Source: Fervidibacter sinensis
GTDB taxonomy: Bacteria; Armatimonadota; Fervidibacteria; Fervidibacterales; Fervidibacteraceae
NCBI GenBank assembly: GCA_032161045.1
Contig: JAVHTH010000006.1
DNA: 64,000 nt
Strand: one strand, 5' to 3'
The notes beneath the pieces are model-generated. The model did not search any database, had not been told where the DNA came from, and saw only the letters and a program-made list of their open reading frames with translations. Position numbers and translations under genes: made by a program. Positions 8,606 through 18,200 of this stretch are shown here, piece by piece; position 1 is the first letter of the stretch; every line of letters begins with the position of its first letter.

Positions 8606-10948
8606 ATGGGAGAGAGCCAATGGGACGAGTTCTTAGGGAAACTCAAAAAGGCTTCGGATTATCGCAACCAAATCGTTGCAACCTTGTTTGTGCCTGCCCG
8701 AGAACCGGTTTTCGCTGACTTGCAAGAGCCATTGCATCCAACTTTGCAAGAAGCGCTAAAGCGAATCGGTATTGACCGACTGTATCAGCACCAAGCGGAA
8801 GCGTGCGATGCTGCAAGGCGTGGTGAAAATGTCGCTGTCTTCACTCCAACCGCCTCGGGCAAAACTTTATGCTACAACTTACCCGTCCTTGACACTTTAT
8901 TGAAAGACCCGAAGGCTCGCGCGTTTTATTTGTTCCCGACGAAAGCGCTCGCTCAAGACCAATTGCGAAAGTTGCAAGAATTTGGCTTGTCAAGGGAATT
9001 GCCATCGTCAACCTACGACGGCGACACCCCGACGGATGCGCGCCGGCTAATAAGGGAACGCTGCCGCATCGTTTTGACGAACCCTGATATGCTCCATGTT
9101 GGGATTTTGCCCAACCATACTGTTTGGGCGCACTTTTTCCGCAACCTTCGCTTCGTCGTCGTTGATGAACTTCACACCTATCGCGGCATCTTCGGAATCC
9201 ACTTCGCCTATGTCATCCGCAGGCTCAGACGGATTTGCAAACTTTACGGCAGCGATCCGGTCTTCATTTGCACTTCGGCGACTTTGGGCAACCCTGAAGA
9301 AGCACTGAACAACCTGATCGGCTTGCCGTTCAAAATCATCTCTGGCGATGCTTCTCCTATGCCGGCGAAAACCGTCGTTTTTTGGAACCCGCCTTTTCTT
9401 GACATTGAAGCCGGCATCAGGGCTCGCGCGAGCACTGAGGCAGTGAGGTTAACAGTCAAGTTGCTGAAGGAAGGTGTTCGCACGATTGTCTTCACGAAAT
9501 CGCGAATGGGCACAGAGTTGCTCTTGCGCTATGTTCGCGAACAACTCGCTCACGAGTGGCTTGACAGTTTGAAAGACAAGGTGATGAGTTACCGTGCTGG
9601 TTATTTGCCCGAAGAACGAAGGGAAATTGAGCGCAAGTTGTTTAGCGGTGAACTTTTGTGTGTGATTGCGACGAGCGCTTTGGAGTTAGGCATTGATATT
9701 GGCGAATTAGACGCTGCGATTTTGGTTGGTTACCCGGGCACAATCGCCAGCACTTGGCAACGGGCAGGAAGAGCAGGACGGCAAAGCGAGGGTTTAGTCA
9801 TTTTGGTCGCAACGGCAAACCCCGTTGACCAGCACATCGTCCACAATCCAGAGTTTTTGCTTCGCGGTGCCGAACCCATCGCCGTTTCACCCAAAAACCC
9901 TTACATTGCAGCGGCGCATCTAATGTGCGCAGCATACGAACTCCCGCTCAGCGATTCCGACCGTGAGTTCTTCGGTGAAATTTTTGACCCGTTGGTTGAG
10001 CGGATGGAAGAGCAAGGGATTGTCAGCAGAGGCGAGCGAAAGTTTTGGCTTTTGCGAGACCGACCCCATGATGAAATCAACATCCGCTCGGTAACCTCAG
10101 AGGAGTTTCAAATTGTCAACCGTGCAAATGGGATGTCGCTTGGGACAGCGGAAAGGTGGCGGGTTTTCCGTTCGCTTTACCCCGGCGCAATTTACCTGCA
10201 CATGGGCGAGACTTACTTCGCCGAAGCAATTGACTTGACGAAAAAGGTGGTTTATGTTCAGCCAACAGTCACCGATTACTACACTGTGCCGATGGAGCAA
10301 AAGGAGAACGAAGTCCTTTCGGTTTGGACCGAAAAACCGCTGAAGTTCGGGACGGCGTATCTGGGCGAGTTGAAAGTTCGCGAACAGGTCATTGGCTTTA
10401 AGAGGCTGCGCCTTTTCACAGATGAGGTCCTCTCAGCGGAAGTCCTTGATTTGCCCCCAGAGGAGTTTGAGACCGTTGGATTGTGGTTTTGCGTTGACGA
10501 TGAGTTAGTCACTGAACTTGAAGGGCATGATTTTCACCTGATGGGGTCATTACACGCGAGCGAGCACGCGGCAATTGCGCTTTTGCCTTTGGTCATTTCA
10601 GCCGATCCCGACGATGTCGCTGGGATTTCCTATTCGCCTTGGCACCCAGATACTCGCCAGCCGACCGTGTTCATTTATGACGGTTTCCCCGGCGGTGCAG
10701 GTTTTTCGGAAGCGGCATTTGAGCGGATTGAGGAGTTGCTTGAACAGACCTTAGAAACAATTATCAACTGCCCATGTAAGGCTGGCTGCCCATCTTGCGT
10801 GCAATCGCCGAGATGTGGAAGCGAAAACCGCCCCCTTGACAAATGGGGAGCAGCGTTTTTGCTGGCGAGGTTGTTAGGAAAGCAAGTAACCGTAACGAGT
10901 GAGCGGAAAGTTCAATTGGTTCGTGAAAGGATCGTTCAACGGGTTTGA
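8606..10948 (+). CDS. DEAD/DEAH-box helicase with DUF1998 domain, MrfA-like
   Basis: A 780-residue superfamily 2 helicase. Motif I is TASGKT near residue 84, motif II is VVVDELH, a SAT motif follows (ICTSATLG), and motif VI is QRAGRAGR. The C-terminal region ends with CPCKAGCPSCVQSPRCG, the four-cysteine metal site of the DUF1998 domain. In Bacillus subtilis MrfA (YprA) this architecture makes a 3'-5' DNA helicase for repair of mitomycin-type damage. The length and order of parts match that family. The ATG at 8606 follows a weak GGTGAAG site. Its 3' end overlaps the small minus-strand gene at 10936-11136 by 13 bp. Confidence 0.85.
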   Translation: MGESQWDEFLGKLKKASDYRNQIVATLFVPAREPVFADLQEPLHPTLQEALKRIGIDRLYQHQAEACDAARRGENVAVFTPTASGKTLCYNLPVLDTLLKDPKARAFYLFPTKALAQDQLRKLQEFGLSRELPSSTYDGDTPTDARRLIRERCRIVLTNPDMLHVGILPNHTVWAHFFRNLRFVVVDELHTYRGIFGIHFAYVIRRLRRICKLYGSDPVFICTSATLGNPEEALNNLIGLPFKIISGDASPMPAKTVVFWNPPFLDIEAGIRARASTEAVRLTVKLLKEGVRTIVFTKSRMGTELLLRYVREQLAHEWLDSLKDKVMSYRAGYLPEERREIERKLFSGELLCVIATSALELGIDIGELDAAILVGYPGTIASTWQRAGRAGRQSEGLVILVATANPVDQHIVHNPEFLLRGAEPIAVSPKNPYIAAAHLMCAAYELPLSDSDREFFGEIFDPLVERMEEQGIVSRGERKFWLLRDRPHDEINIRSVTSEEFQIVNRANGMSLGTAERWRVFRSLYPGAIYLHMGETYFAEAIDLTKKVVYVQPTVTDYYTVPMEQKENEVLSVWTEKPLKFGTAYLGELKVREQVIGFKRLRLFTDEVLSAEVLDLPPEEFETVGLWFCVDDELVTELEGHDFHLMGSLHASEHAAIALLPLVISADPDDVAGISYSPWHPDTRQPTVFIYDGFPGGAGFSEAAFERIEELLEQTLETIINCPCKAGCPSCVQSPRCGSENRPLDKWGAAFLLARLLGKQVTVTSERKVQLVRERIVQRV

Positions 10949-11136
10949 GAGTGACCTGAAGCGGGTTCGCTGAGCATGGGTATTGTTTGAGGTTTTGCCA
11001 CTCCAACTTCGCTTCCGGGCGGCAAAGGGTAGGTTGCTTCGCTGTAAATTCGCTGGCGAGTTCTCCAAAACCAAAGCCAAACAAGCAACGCAACAACAAC
11101 CAAACTTAACAGCAAGATTGTGGTTTTTCGTTTCAA
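10936..11136 (-). CDS. small membrane-anchored protein encoded after a prepilin gene
   Basis: Encodes 66 residues: a basic N-terminus (MKRKTT), one hydrophobic helix (ILLLSLVVVALLVWLWFW), then a soluble tail rich in proline. The start is TTG at 11136 with GAGAGGTG about seven bases upstream. An ATG a few bases earlier is in another frame and gives an unlikely product. It begins 13 bp after the stop of the DUF1559 gene on the same strand and is probably co-transcribed with it. The same pairing (prepilin then a small hydrophobic-headed protein) recurs at 12181-13237. Function unknown. Confidence 0.55.
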   Translation of the reverse strand: MKRKTTILLLSLVVVALLVWLWFWRTRQRIYSEATYPLPPGSEVGVAKPQTIPMLSEPASGHSQTR

Positions 11137-11149
11137 CCATGTTCACCTC

Positions 11150-12028
11150 TCACTGGACGATTGGTCGGAACAAGTAAGGTGAGCATGGACCTTCCGTTGT
11201 TAGGTCCATCCAAAATCCCAAATAGCGACCTGAGGATGGGTCAACGGAACTCCAAGCAGATTGTTCCCAGTGTCCCGGATTGCGCTGCCATTTTGCGTGC
11301 CCGTCAACATGCAGGTAATTTGTCCCGCCAGTATGAACTCGGACATCGCCAGGCAAAACTAACTGTCCATCATCGGGACGAGCCCACCAGTAAAAGGTCG
11401 CAGTGGTGCCACATTGTTGGCTACTTGGGGGAACATATCGCCAAGGGTAGGAGCCTATGCGACGAGTTATGCGAGGCTCATGAGAGCCGAAAACAATTGG
11501 TGCAGCGTTACCATACACTTCGGTCATGAGTATGCACTTTGTTGGGTTGACGACCCCAGCCAAATCGTAAGCCCCTAAAAGCGAGTTGAATTGGTAACTG
11601 AACCAGACAACGAAGCGGTAATCGGTCGTGATTTCAACCGGCACCGCTGACGGACATTGGAAAACCTGATAGTTGCGCAAGTAGGTTTGAATAGTGTTGC
11701 TCCAATAACCGCGCCGACCGGGAACAGGTGTCGTCGGTTCAGGTGGACGAGCATCGGGAGGTGAGGTGAAAAAGCCATATTGGTCGTAAGTTGCGGTCGT
11801 CGCTTCATCACTTATGAACGGAACTCGTGGCGGGAAAACTTCATCGTAATCTTGCACATACTGGTTGAACGCCATGCCGAAGTTTCGGATGTTGCTCAAG
11901 CAAGTTATTTGCCTCGCCTTTTCGCGAGCCTGAGCGAAGACGGGAAAAAGAATTCCAGCAAGCAACGCAATGATTGCGATGACCGTGAGCAACTCAATCA
12001 AAGTGAACGCATTCGCCCGCAAGTTCAT
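11150..12028 (-). CDS. DUF1559 prepilin-like protein (H-X9-DG type)
   Basis: Encodes 292 residues with a type III (prepilin) signal: NAFTLIELLTVIAIIALLAG after a short charged leader, cleavable by prepilin peptidase between Ala and Phe. The conserved segment CLSNIRNFGMAFNQYVQDYDE follows, and the C-terminus has the H-X9-DG-like motif (HTGGTNYLHVDGHAKW). Such proteins build type II secretion or type IV pilus-like pseudopili and are strongly expanded in Planctomycetota and Armatimonadota. The ATG follows GAGG at short distance. Two such genes lie side by side here, each with its own small partner. Confidence 0.85.
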   Translation of the reverse strand: MNLRANAFTLIELLTVIAIIALLAGILFPVFAQAREKARQITCLSNIRNFGMAFNQYVQDYDEVFPPRVPFISDEATTATYDQYGFFTSPPDARPPEPTTPVPGRRGYWSNTIQTYLRNYQVFQCPSAVPVEITTDYRFVVWFSYQFNSLLGAYDLAGVVNPTKCILMTEVYGNAAPIVFGSHEPRITRRIGSYPWRYVPPSSQQCGTTATFYWWARPDDGQLVLPGDVRVHTGGTNYLHVDGHAKWQRNPGHWEQSAWSSVDPSSGRYLGFWMDLTTEGPCSPYLFRPIVQ

Positions 12029-12074
12029 GAAACCTCAGCCCCGCGTTTGCTTTAGAGACCTTGCTGCAGTTCAG

Positions 12075-12103
12075 AGTATAACGCTGCTAACGCGAAAATG
12101 AAA
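12075..12103 (-). promoter_or_regulatory. possible promoter of the prepilin gene at 11150-12028
   Basis: On the minus strand a TATACT hexamer (12075-12080) is preceded, 18 bases upstream, by TTTTCA, which matches four of six -35 bases. It sits between the terminator hairpin and the prepilin start, where a promoter is expected. The -35 match is weak and overlaps the T-run of the terminator. Confidence 0.3.
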
Positions 12104-12136
12104 AAAGCAGCACTGGTTAACCCAGTGCTGCTTTTT
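12102..12136. terminator. intrinsic terminator, bidirectional
   Basis: AAGCAGCACTGG and CCAGTGCTGCTT form a perfect stem around a short TTAAC loop, flanked by A-runs on the left and T-runs on the right, so the structure can terminate in both directions. On the minus strand it ends the prepilin-lipoprotein transcription unit (12181-13237) and separates it from the next prepilin gene at 12028. Confidence 0.85.
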
Positions 12137-12180
12137 ACTCAAAGCCTCAATTCAGCGAAGAAAACCTTACTGCTTGTTTC

Positions 12181-12379
12181 TCATCTGCCTGGTCGTCTGA
12201 AGGGCGCTTGCATTCCACCGCCACCGGCTCTTTCGCCAGGTCCTGGTGCTTGTATTCCCATTCCCGGTGGTTCTTTAACTGCCCCCGGCGGTGGTCCCTG
12301 CTCTTCAGCGGAACGACGGCAACCAATAAGAGCCAATCCGACAAGTGCAATTAGCAATACGCTTAGTATCCGTCTCATG
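12181..12379 (-). CDS. small lipoprotein encoded after a prepilin gene
   Basis: Encodes 65 residues: MRRILSVLLIALVGLALIGC is a lipoprotein signal peptide with lipobox LIGC, followed by a Gly/Pro-rich tail (PPGMGIQAPGPGER). The ATG at 12379 has GGAGGTGG about six bases upstream, so longer forms are rejected. It starts 12 bp after the DUF1559 gene and is followed by a clear terminator, so the two form a two-gene operon. The low-complexity tail could be a surface-exposed or pseudopilus-interacting segment, but nothing in the sequence proves this. Confidence 0.65.
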
Positions 12380-12391
12380 CCTGCCACCTCC

Positions 12392-13237
12392 TTATTGCAA
12401 CTGTGGATGCAGCCAATAATAGACATAGTTGTTGTTTGGACCAACCCAAGCCCAAGCAGCACCGTTCGGATAATTGGGGTCAACTTTGGGCTCAACAGCC
12501 CAGAAACTGGTTGTGGAACCAGCCTTTATCCACTTGACATGTCCATCCGCATAGGCGTAGTTTTCGCCGCTAAGGTGTGGACAAGCGTAATCCCTACGCC
12601 ACCAGTTACCCCATCCGATGTATCGCCTCATGTCTGTCCTGCTTGCGTTGAAGGGGTAACCTCCACTTGTGGCATTGATGATAAGGGGTTGGTTGCCCGT
12701 TCCCCACATGAACGAAATGCTCCAAGGTTCAATCAGCATCATGACTCGCGCTGGTGCAACGACTCCCGCTTGGGAGAAATTGCCAAGGCAAACATTGATA
12801 GTGTAAGCGAAGTGATACTCGGGCTTCCCTTGCATCGGGAACTGCATCAGGTAATCACGAGCACCTATGTCAAAGGGGGGGCTTGAAGGACACTCGTGAA
12901 TTTGAGCGTTCCTGAGGTAAGGGAAGGTGGTGTTGATCCAAAAAGCAGGGTCATAAGGGTCATCGCCGTCAAGTTCGGGAGGCAAGAAGTAAAAGTAACC
13001 TTGAGCCATAAAACTCGGTTCCTCACCGTTGGGATACAGTTCGTCGTAATCTTGCGAATACTGCAAAACAGCCATACTGAGATTGCGGTAATTGTTCAAG
13101 CACTGTGACTGCCTCGCCTTTTCGCGGGCTTGACTGAACACTGGGAACAGAATTGCCGCCAGAATGGCGATAATCGCGATCACGACCAACAACTCAATCA
13201 GCGTAAACGCCGAGCGCTTTCGTAAAGTTTGCCTCAT
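12392..13237 (-). CDS. DUF1559 prepilin-like protein (H-X9-DG type)
   Basis: Encodes 281 residues. The leader MRQTLRKRSA is followed by FTLIELLVVIAIIAILAAIL, the prepilin helix, then SQAREKARQSQCLNNYRNLS and QYSQDYDELYPNG. The C-terminal motif is HLSGENYAYADGHVKW. ATG 13237 has AGGAGGTG upstream. It is the first gene of a two-gene operon with the small lipoprotein, with a good promoter upstream and a terminator downstream. It is predicted to be exported as a minor pseudopilin-like protein. Confidence 0.85.
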   Translation of the reverse strand: MRQTLRKRSAFTLIELLVVIAIIAILAAILFPVFSQAREKARQSQCLNNYRNLSMAVLQYSQDYDELYPNGEEPSFMAQGYFYFLPPELDGDDPYDPAFWINTTFPYLRNAQIHECPSSPPFDIGARDYLMQFPMQGKPEYHFAYTINVCLGNFSQAGVVAPARVMMLIEPWSISFMWGTGNQPLIINATSGGYPFNASRTDMRRYIGWGNWWRRDYACPHLSGENYAYADGHVKWIKAGSTTSFWAVEPKVDPNYPNGAAWAWVGPNNNYVYYWLHPQLQ

Positions 13238-13316
13238 GCGTCATTGCACCTCCTTGGATTTTTTGGTTGTGAACATTGTAGTGACATTGATAGGGCAGAT
13301 TTTATACAGCGCCGCT

Positions 13317-13345
13317 ATTATGCCGCACTTGCCGGCGGGTGTCAA
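13317..13345 (-). promoter_or_regulatory. sigma-70-type promoter of the prepilin-lipoprotein operon
   Basis: Minus-strand TTGACA (13340-13345) and CATAAT (13317-13322) are separated by exactly 17 bases. The predicted start near 13310 gives a leader of about 70 nt before the ATG at 13237. Confidence 0.65.
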
Positions 13346-13444
13346 TACATTCGCACCTAAGACATCAAAGTTGCCATGAACTTAGGCTGAAGATTGCAAT
13401 GCAAGTTGTGAGAGGGGAAGCGTTGTTAAAATTGGAAAGTGGTG

Positions 13445-13684
13445 ATGGAGATGAACGGGATTGAAATGCTTGGTAGGCTCTTGCTCGGGTTCGGTCTCCT
13501 GTTCGTCCTTTTCGGTGGGTTGTTGATCCTGCTTGGCAAAACAGGTTTGAGTTGGAAGCCTTTGCCCGGTGACATAGTTATCAGGCGCGATAACTTCACT
13601 TTCGTCGCGCCGATAACCACAAGCATTTTGCTCAGTTTGGGATTGACAATTTTGCTTTGGCTGCTGAGCCTGCTCCGCCGATGA
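13445..13684 (+). CDS. DUF2905 family small membrane protein
   Basis: Encodes about 79 residues with two hydrophobic helices (LLLGFGLLFVLFGGLLILLG and a C-terminal SILLSLGLTILLWLLSLL) around a loop, WKPLPGDIVIRRDNFTFVAP. The PGDI-x-RR-x-NF-x-F-P loop is the signature of DUF2905, a family of inner-membrane proteins of unknown role. Starts at 13439 (GTG), 13445 (ATG) and 13451 (ATG) are all possible. 13445 has GGAAAG six bases upstream. The gene lies 10 bp before queA and is probably co-transcribed with it, an association often seen for this family. Confidence 0.75.
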   Translation: MEMNGIEMLGRLLLGFGLLFVLFGGLLILLGKTGLSWKPLPGDIVIRRDNFTFVAPITTSILLSLGLTILLWLLSLLRR

Positions 13685-13694
13685 GGGAGTTGAG

Positions 13695-14738
13695 ATGCGT
13701 TTGGAAGAACTTGATTACACTTTGCCACAAGAACTGATCGCACAAGAGCCAATTGAACCGCGAGACCATGCTCGGCTTTTGGTTTTGCATCGCAGCACGG
13801 GCAAAATGGAGCATCGTCGTTTTTACGAATTGGGCGAATACCTTGAGCCGGGCGATGTCTTGGTCATCAACGACACAAAGGTCATACGGGCAAGGCTAAG
13901 AGGGATTCGTCCTGACACTGGCGGAAAAGTTGAAGTTTTGCTCCTGCGACCGGAAGAAGACGATCCACATGCATGGCGAGTTTTGCTTAAGCCGGGCAAA
14001 AGAGCAAAGTCGGGATTGAGGTTCGTTTTCGGTGAATCACCGAATCAAGTCAGCGCTGAAGTGATGGGGAGATTGCCTGATGGCTCTTTCAGGCTGGTCT
14101 TTGACCGTCCTCGTGGTGAACTTTTGTCGCTCCTTGACAAGATAGGAGAAGTCCCTCTGCCACCTTACATCAAAACCAAGTTGACCGATGACAGCCCCTA
14201 CCAAACTGTCTACGCCCGCGAACCGGGTTCCGTTGCCGCCCCAACTGCTGGACTTCACTTCACCGAAAGGTTGCTTAACGAGTTGCACGAGAAAGGGGTC
14301 AAGATCGCTCAAATTACGCTCCATGTCGGTTGGTCAACTTTCAAGCCGATCACGAGCGAAATTGTTGAGCAGCACAAAATCGGCGATGAATTTTACCGCG
14401 TCCCACCAGAATCGGCGGAAATCATCAATTCAGCGTGGGAACGGGGCAATAAGGTTGTCGCTGTTGGGACAACTTCCGTTAGGACACTTGAGACCGTCGC
14501 AATTGACTACCACAAGATTGAACCGAGGGAAGGTTGGACTGAACTTTTCATCACCGTCGGGCATCAGTTCAAAGCAGTTGATGCTCTCATCACCAACTTC
14601 CACCTGCCCAAGTCATCAAACCTTCTACTCGTCGCGGCGTTTTGTGGCGGAATGGAGAAACTCCGACCCGCTTACGAAGAAGCAATTAGGCTGCGCTATC
14701 GTTTTTACAGTTTCGGCGACGCAATGCTGATTTTGTGA
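13695..14738 (+). CDS. queA: S-adenosylmethionine:tRNA ribosyltransferase-isomerase
   Basis: A 347-residue enzyme of queuosine synthesis: it transfers and isomerises the ribosyl part of S-adenosylmethionine onto preQ1 at the wobble base of tRNAs for Asp, Asn, His and Tyr. Family landmarks are YTLPQELIAQEPIEPRDHARLL at the N-terminus, SVAAPTAGLHFT and HVGWSTFKPI in the middle, and the C-terminal TNFHLPKSSNLLLVAAF. The length is standard. ATG 13695 has GAGGGAG upstream. No other queuosine genes are in the window. Confidence 0.95.
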   Translation: MRLEELDYTLPQELIAQEPIEPRDHARLLVLHRSTGKMEHRRFYELGEYLEPGDVLVINDTKVIRARLRGIRPDTGGKVEVLLLRPEEDDPHAWRVLLKPGKRAKSGLRFVFGESPNQVSAEVMGRLPDGSFRLVFDRPRGELLSLLDKIGEVPLPPYIKTKLTDDSPYQTVYAREPGSVAAPTAGLHFTERLLNELHEKGVKIAQITLHVGWSTFKPITSEIVEQHKIGDEFYRVPPESAEIINSAWERGNKVVAVGTTSVRTLETVAIDYHKIEPREGWTELFITVGHQFKAVDALITNFHLPKSSNLLLVAAFCGGMEKLRPAYEEAIRLRYRFYSFGDAMLIL

Positions 14739-14795
14739 AGGACGAAGCATGATGCGTGAAGCGCGGAGAGTTAAAGACAAAGGGAGGCAGTCAGG

Positions 14796-15260
14796 ATGGC
14801 GAAACTTGTTCGGTTCGGGGTTGCGATGGAAGACAGTTTGCTGCGTGAATTTGACAAATACATTCGGCAAAAAGGATATCGCAACCGCTCTGAAGCAATT
14901 CGCGACTTGGCGAGGAACGCAATGGTTCAAGAGGCGTGGGAGCAAGAGAAAGGCGAAGTTATTGCGGCAGTTGCGCTCGTTTACGACCACGAAAAGCGCG
15001 GGCTTGCCGATCGTTTGACAGATTTGCAACATCATGCCGCTTCCATAATTGTTTCCACCCTTCATGTCCACCTTGACGAGAGACATTGTTTAGAGGTTAT
15101 CGTCCTGCGAGGCAAAGCCTCACAGATCCGAAAACTTGCCAACAACTTGCTGGCAATCAAAGGCGTCCTGCATGGCGGGATCATAGCGACAGGGGTGCCG
15201 AACACCGAAGAAGCCAGTCATCAGAGAAACTCGTCAATGCACCTTCACCCCGATTTTTGA
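14796..15260 (+). CDS. nikR: nickel-responsive transcriptional regulator NikR
   Basis: Encodes 154 residues: an N-terminal ribbon-helix-helix DNA-binding part (MAKLVRFGVAMEDSLLREFD and NRSEAIRDLARN) and a C-terminal ACT-like metal domain. The nickel ligands of the E. coli protein are matched by a His in LQHHAAS, two His in LHVHLDE and the Cys in RHCLEV. NikR represses nickel uptake genes when nickel is bound. GGGAGG precedes the ATG. The protein has a C-terminal extension beyond the usual end (about 15 residues) that overlaps the converging gene at 15234 by 27 bp. No nickel transporter or nickel enzyme gene is nearby. Confidence 0.9.
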   Translation: MAKLVRFGVAMEDSLLREFDKYIRQKGYRNRSEAIRDLARNAMVQEAWEQEKGEVIAAVALVYDHEKRGLADRLTDLQHHAASIIVSTLHVHLDERHCLEVIVLRGKASQIRKLANNLLAIKGVLHGGIIATGVPNTEEASHQRNSSMHLHPDF

Positions 15261-18200
15261 CCACACGCGCAAAGTTTGGATTAATTCGCTCCAAGGACGC
15301 GGGTTGTCATCAGTCTCGCGGGTTGCAAACACAGCAACAACGGGTTCAGGTTCTTTCGGCTGCCAACGCTGTCCCGGTTTCAAAGTCAATTCCAACCTGC
15401 GGTGACAATCGGGATGCTGCCCGCCTCCTTCGTCTTTCCAGAAGTAAACCGAAAGCCGTTCATCTTCTTGCAACGGGAAGACACCATAGTGGACCTGCAA
15501 GTTTGGGTCGCGCCATGACGCAAATGCAAGCCAATAGTTAGGAACATTCGGTCCACCAACTTCATCGTCACCTGCATTTCCACCAATTCGCGAAAGCGTG
15601 TAATGGTAATAGCCACGCCATTGCCATTCATGCTTGCCAATGTTTTCAACCCAAAGGCACTGGACGAAAAAGAAAGGCTGTTGTGGGAAGAAGGTGAACC
15701 TATAAGCGCACCTGAACGGTTGCGGTTCTGCCTTCAATGGCTCAAACTTCCCGCCTTTCCCAACTTCTGTTATCACTCGCCCTTCGTCCCCCGTTCCGCG
15801 TCCCTTGACAAAAGTTATGTCCACGACAAGCCTTGCTGGACCAATTTCCACGACTTCAAACTTTTCAACCCTGTCGGGTCGTACCCACAAGTTTTGCCCT
15901 GCCACAACTTGGAAAATGAGTGGCGTGAAACTGCCGAGTTCAATCCACTCATCCCCCGTCCCTCGTCCTGTGTCCCGCCAATAGATTCGGTCAAAAGCGT
16001 CGCCATCAGGTTCATCTTTGACGAGGCGAAGCCTATCCATCAAAATTTCGTAACCATTTTCTGTGCGACGCACGAGATTGGCGGGGACCAGATTGCTTGA
16101 TGTAACAATTTTTGGTGACCCGTATGTGAGCCAGAAAAGGACAGCACTATGGGGCGGCAGTTCAGGGACTTGGAAAGCAATCGTATCCAGCCATTTACGG
16201 CTAAATGCAAATTGAAAGTGTATTGGATTCCAACCACGCTCGGTTGCCTGCCAAACTGAAGCGTAAACAGAACTAACTCGTTGACCACAGACGAAGATCT
16301 CAAACAGCGTGGCACTTTCCAGAAAGTTACGAATGTTCTCGCCGGTGACCGTGATAGGGATATTACGAAGTAGAAACTCGGTCGGATTTTTCACAAGGAT
16401 GCCAACTGGGCGGTAAAGTAACCTTGCTTGTTGAGGCGTTAGAATTGGCGGCTCAAATTTCGGTGCTTGCGATGGAAGTAAAACCATCTCTGCAACATTG
16501 TCAGATTTGTTCCGTTCTGGCACTTCCTCTTCAGGGTCGCAAACGACTCGTATGTAAGTTGCGCCGGGCGTCGGTGACTTAAATTGCGTCGGTCTGATTA
16601 TTCGGGTTGCACCCGGCTTGAGTGTCACTTTCTCGTCAAATCGCTTGCCGTTCACCCAAATTGCCAGTGTGAAAGTGGCAGCGACTTTGCCAGTGTTGCT
16701 CACGAGAATGTAAGTGCCTTTGTTTGCTGCAGAAAGTTCCGCAGTTTGACCGGCGTGTAATGCGACCATTTGCGCGTTCACTTTCGTCGCCATCGCTGTC
16801 AATTCGGGATAAGGTTCATCGGCTTCATTGACTAAGCCATAGTTGCTGTCTTCGGGGAAAGTGCTTGATATGCCCAACGCAGGTTCGTCAACCCACATGA
16901 AGTAGTGCGAGCCGACGATAAAAGGGAGCGAAAACAAAGTTCGTTGCATGATTGCGTAGCACTTCGCTTTTTGGGCTTGATTGTCAACCCTCATGCCTGC
17001 GCCGTGCTTACACGGCAGAGGTCGCCCCTGACTGTCTTTTGCATCCAATGCAGGGAAACTCCACTCGGTAACGATGATGGGTTTTTTGCAAATTTCGTAG
17101 CGTTTTCGCAGGTGCTCCTCAATGGCAAGCACAACACCCCGCTCTAAATCAATTCGCGGGTAAAGGTTGACAGTCACGATATCGCAATACTTGCCTGCCA
17201 TTTCCCACGCTGGTTCGGGAGCGTCCCAAGCGAAACGGCAACCCAAGTTCAAATGGTTTGGGTCGTGCTTTTTAATGGCTTGCGCAGTGATGCGGAAATA
17301 TCGCTCCGCCGCCTCGCGAACGAAAGCCATCAACGCCTTCTGACCCCGTTCGGTCCTCGGTTGCGCAGGCTCTTGCGAGCGCAACAAATCGTCAAAACTG
17401 GTGAAGTTCGTCCCAAAATCCTCATTGAACGCTCCAACATCGCCGCGATAGAAATCCCTCAAAATCCTCACCAATGCTTGCTTGCAAGCACGCTCAGGCG
17501 GTTTCTTCCAAGCCTCTTCAGCCATTCCCCAAGGTCGTCCCGATTTGCCCCACCACTCAAGTTCGTTGTCCAGAAAATAGCCGAGCAACCAAGGGTCATC
17601 GCGGTTCGGAGCACAACGCTGTTTCGCGCGCAAATCGCAAAAGCGCTCAAACCTCGGGTCAAAAACATCTGGAAAACCAGTCCAGTGCACTCGCGGGACT
17701 ATGTCAGCGGTGCCGGTGAAGTCGGTGAAAGCGATGAACTCGGTGTGAGCCAGACCTTGATACCTTGCCTTGACCGAATTGTTTGCGCCCAAGACATTGA
17801 AGTTCCACGAAAGCAACCTTCGCACCGCTTCCTTTGCCCACGCTTCCTCGCTCCCATACTTTCGCTTGACATTTTCGTGGTAAGGCGCATAGCCCAACTT
17901 CTCGCACCAATGGACGAAGTAGTTCACATGGTCTGTGCCGATGCTTAGAGTCGGGTAGCCGTTCGGGTCAATGAGCCACCAAACCCCGTTGATTTGTTCT
18001 GTGCGGAAAAACCCTGTCGCTTTTCTGGGGCGAGGAGCATGAGGAAAGGGACGGGAAACAAACGGTGGGTAGGTTTTGCGCTCCTTTGGCGGTTCTTTCG
18101 CCACTTCACTCACCTCCACCGTAACATCATCAAAGGAAGCAACGAACCCATCGCAGTCAAGCATTGGGCGACCGAAAGTTACCGCTCTGTTGTCAAGGCG

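Noticed and set aside
12098..12886. A 262-codon plus-strand ORF opposite the prepilin and lipoprotein genes
   Set aside because: It begins inside the terminator hairpin, is antisense to two well-supported genes, and its product looks like no protein family.
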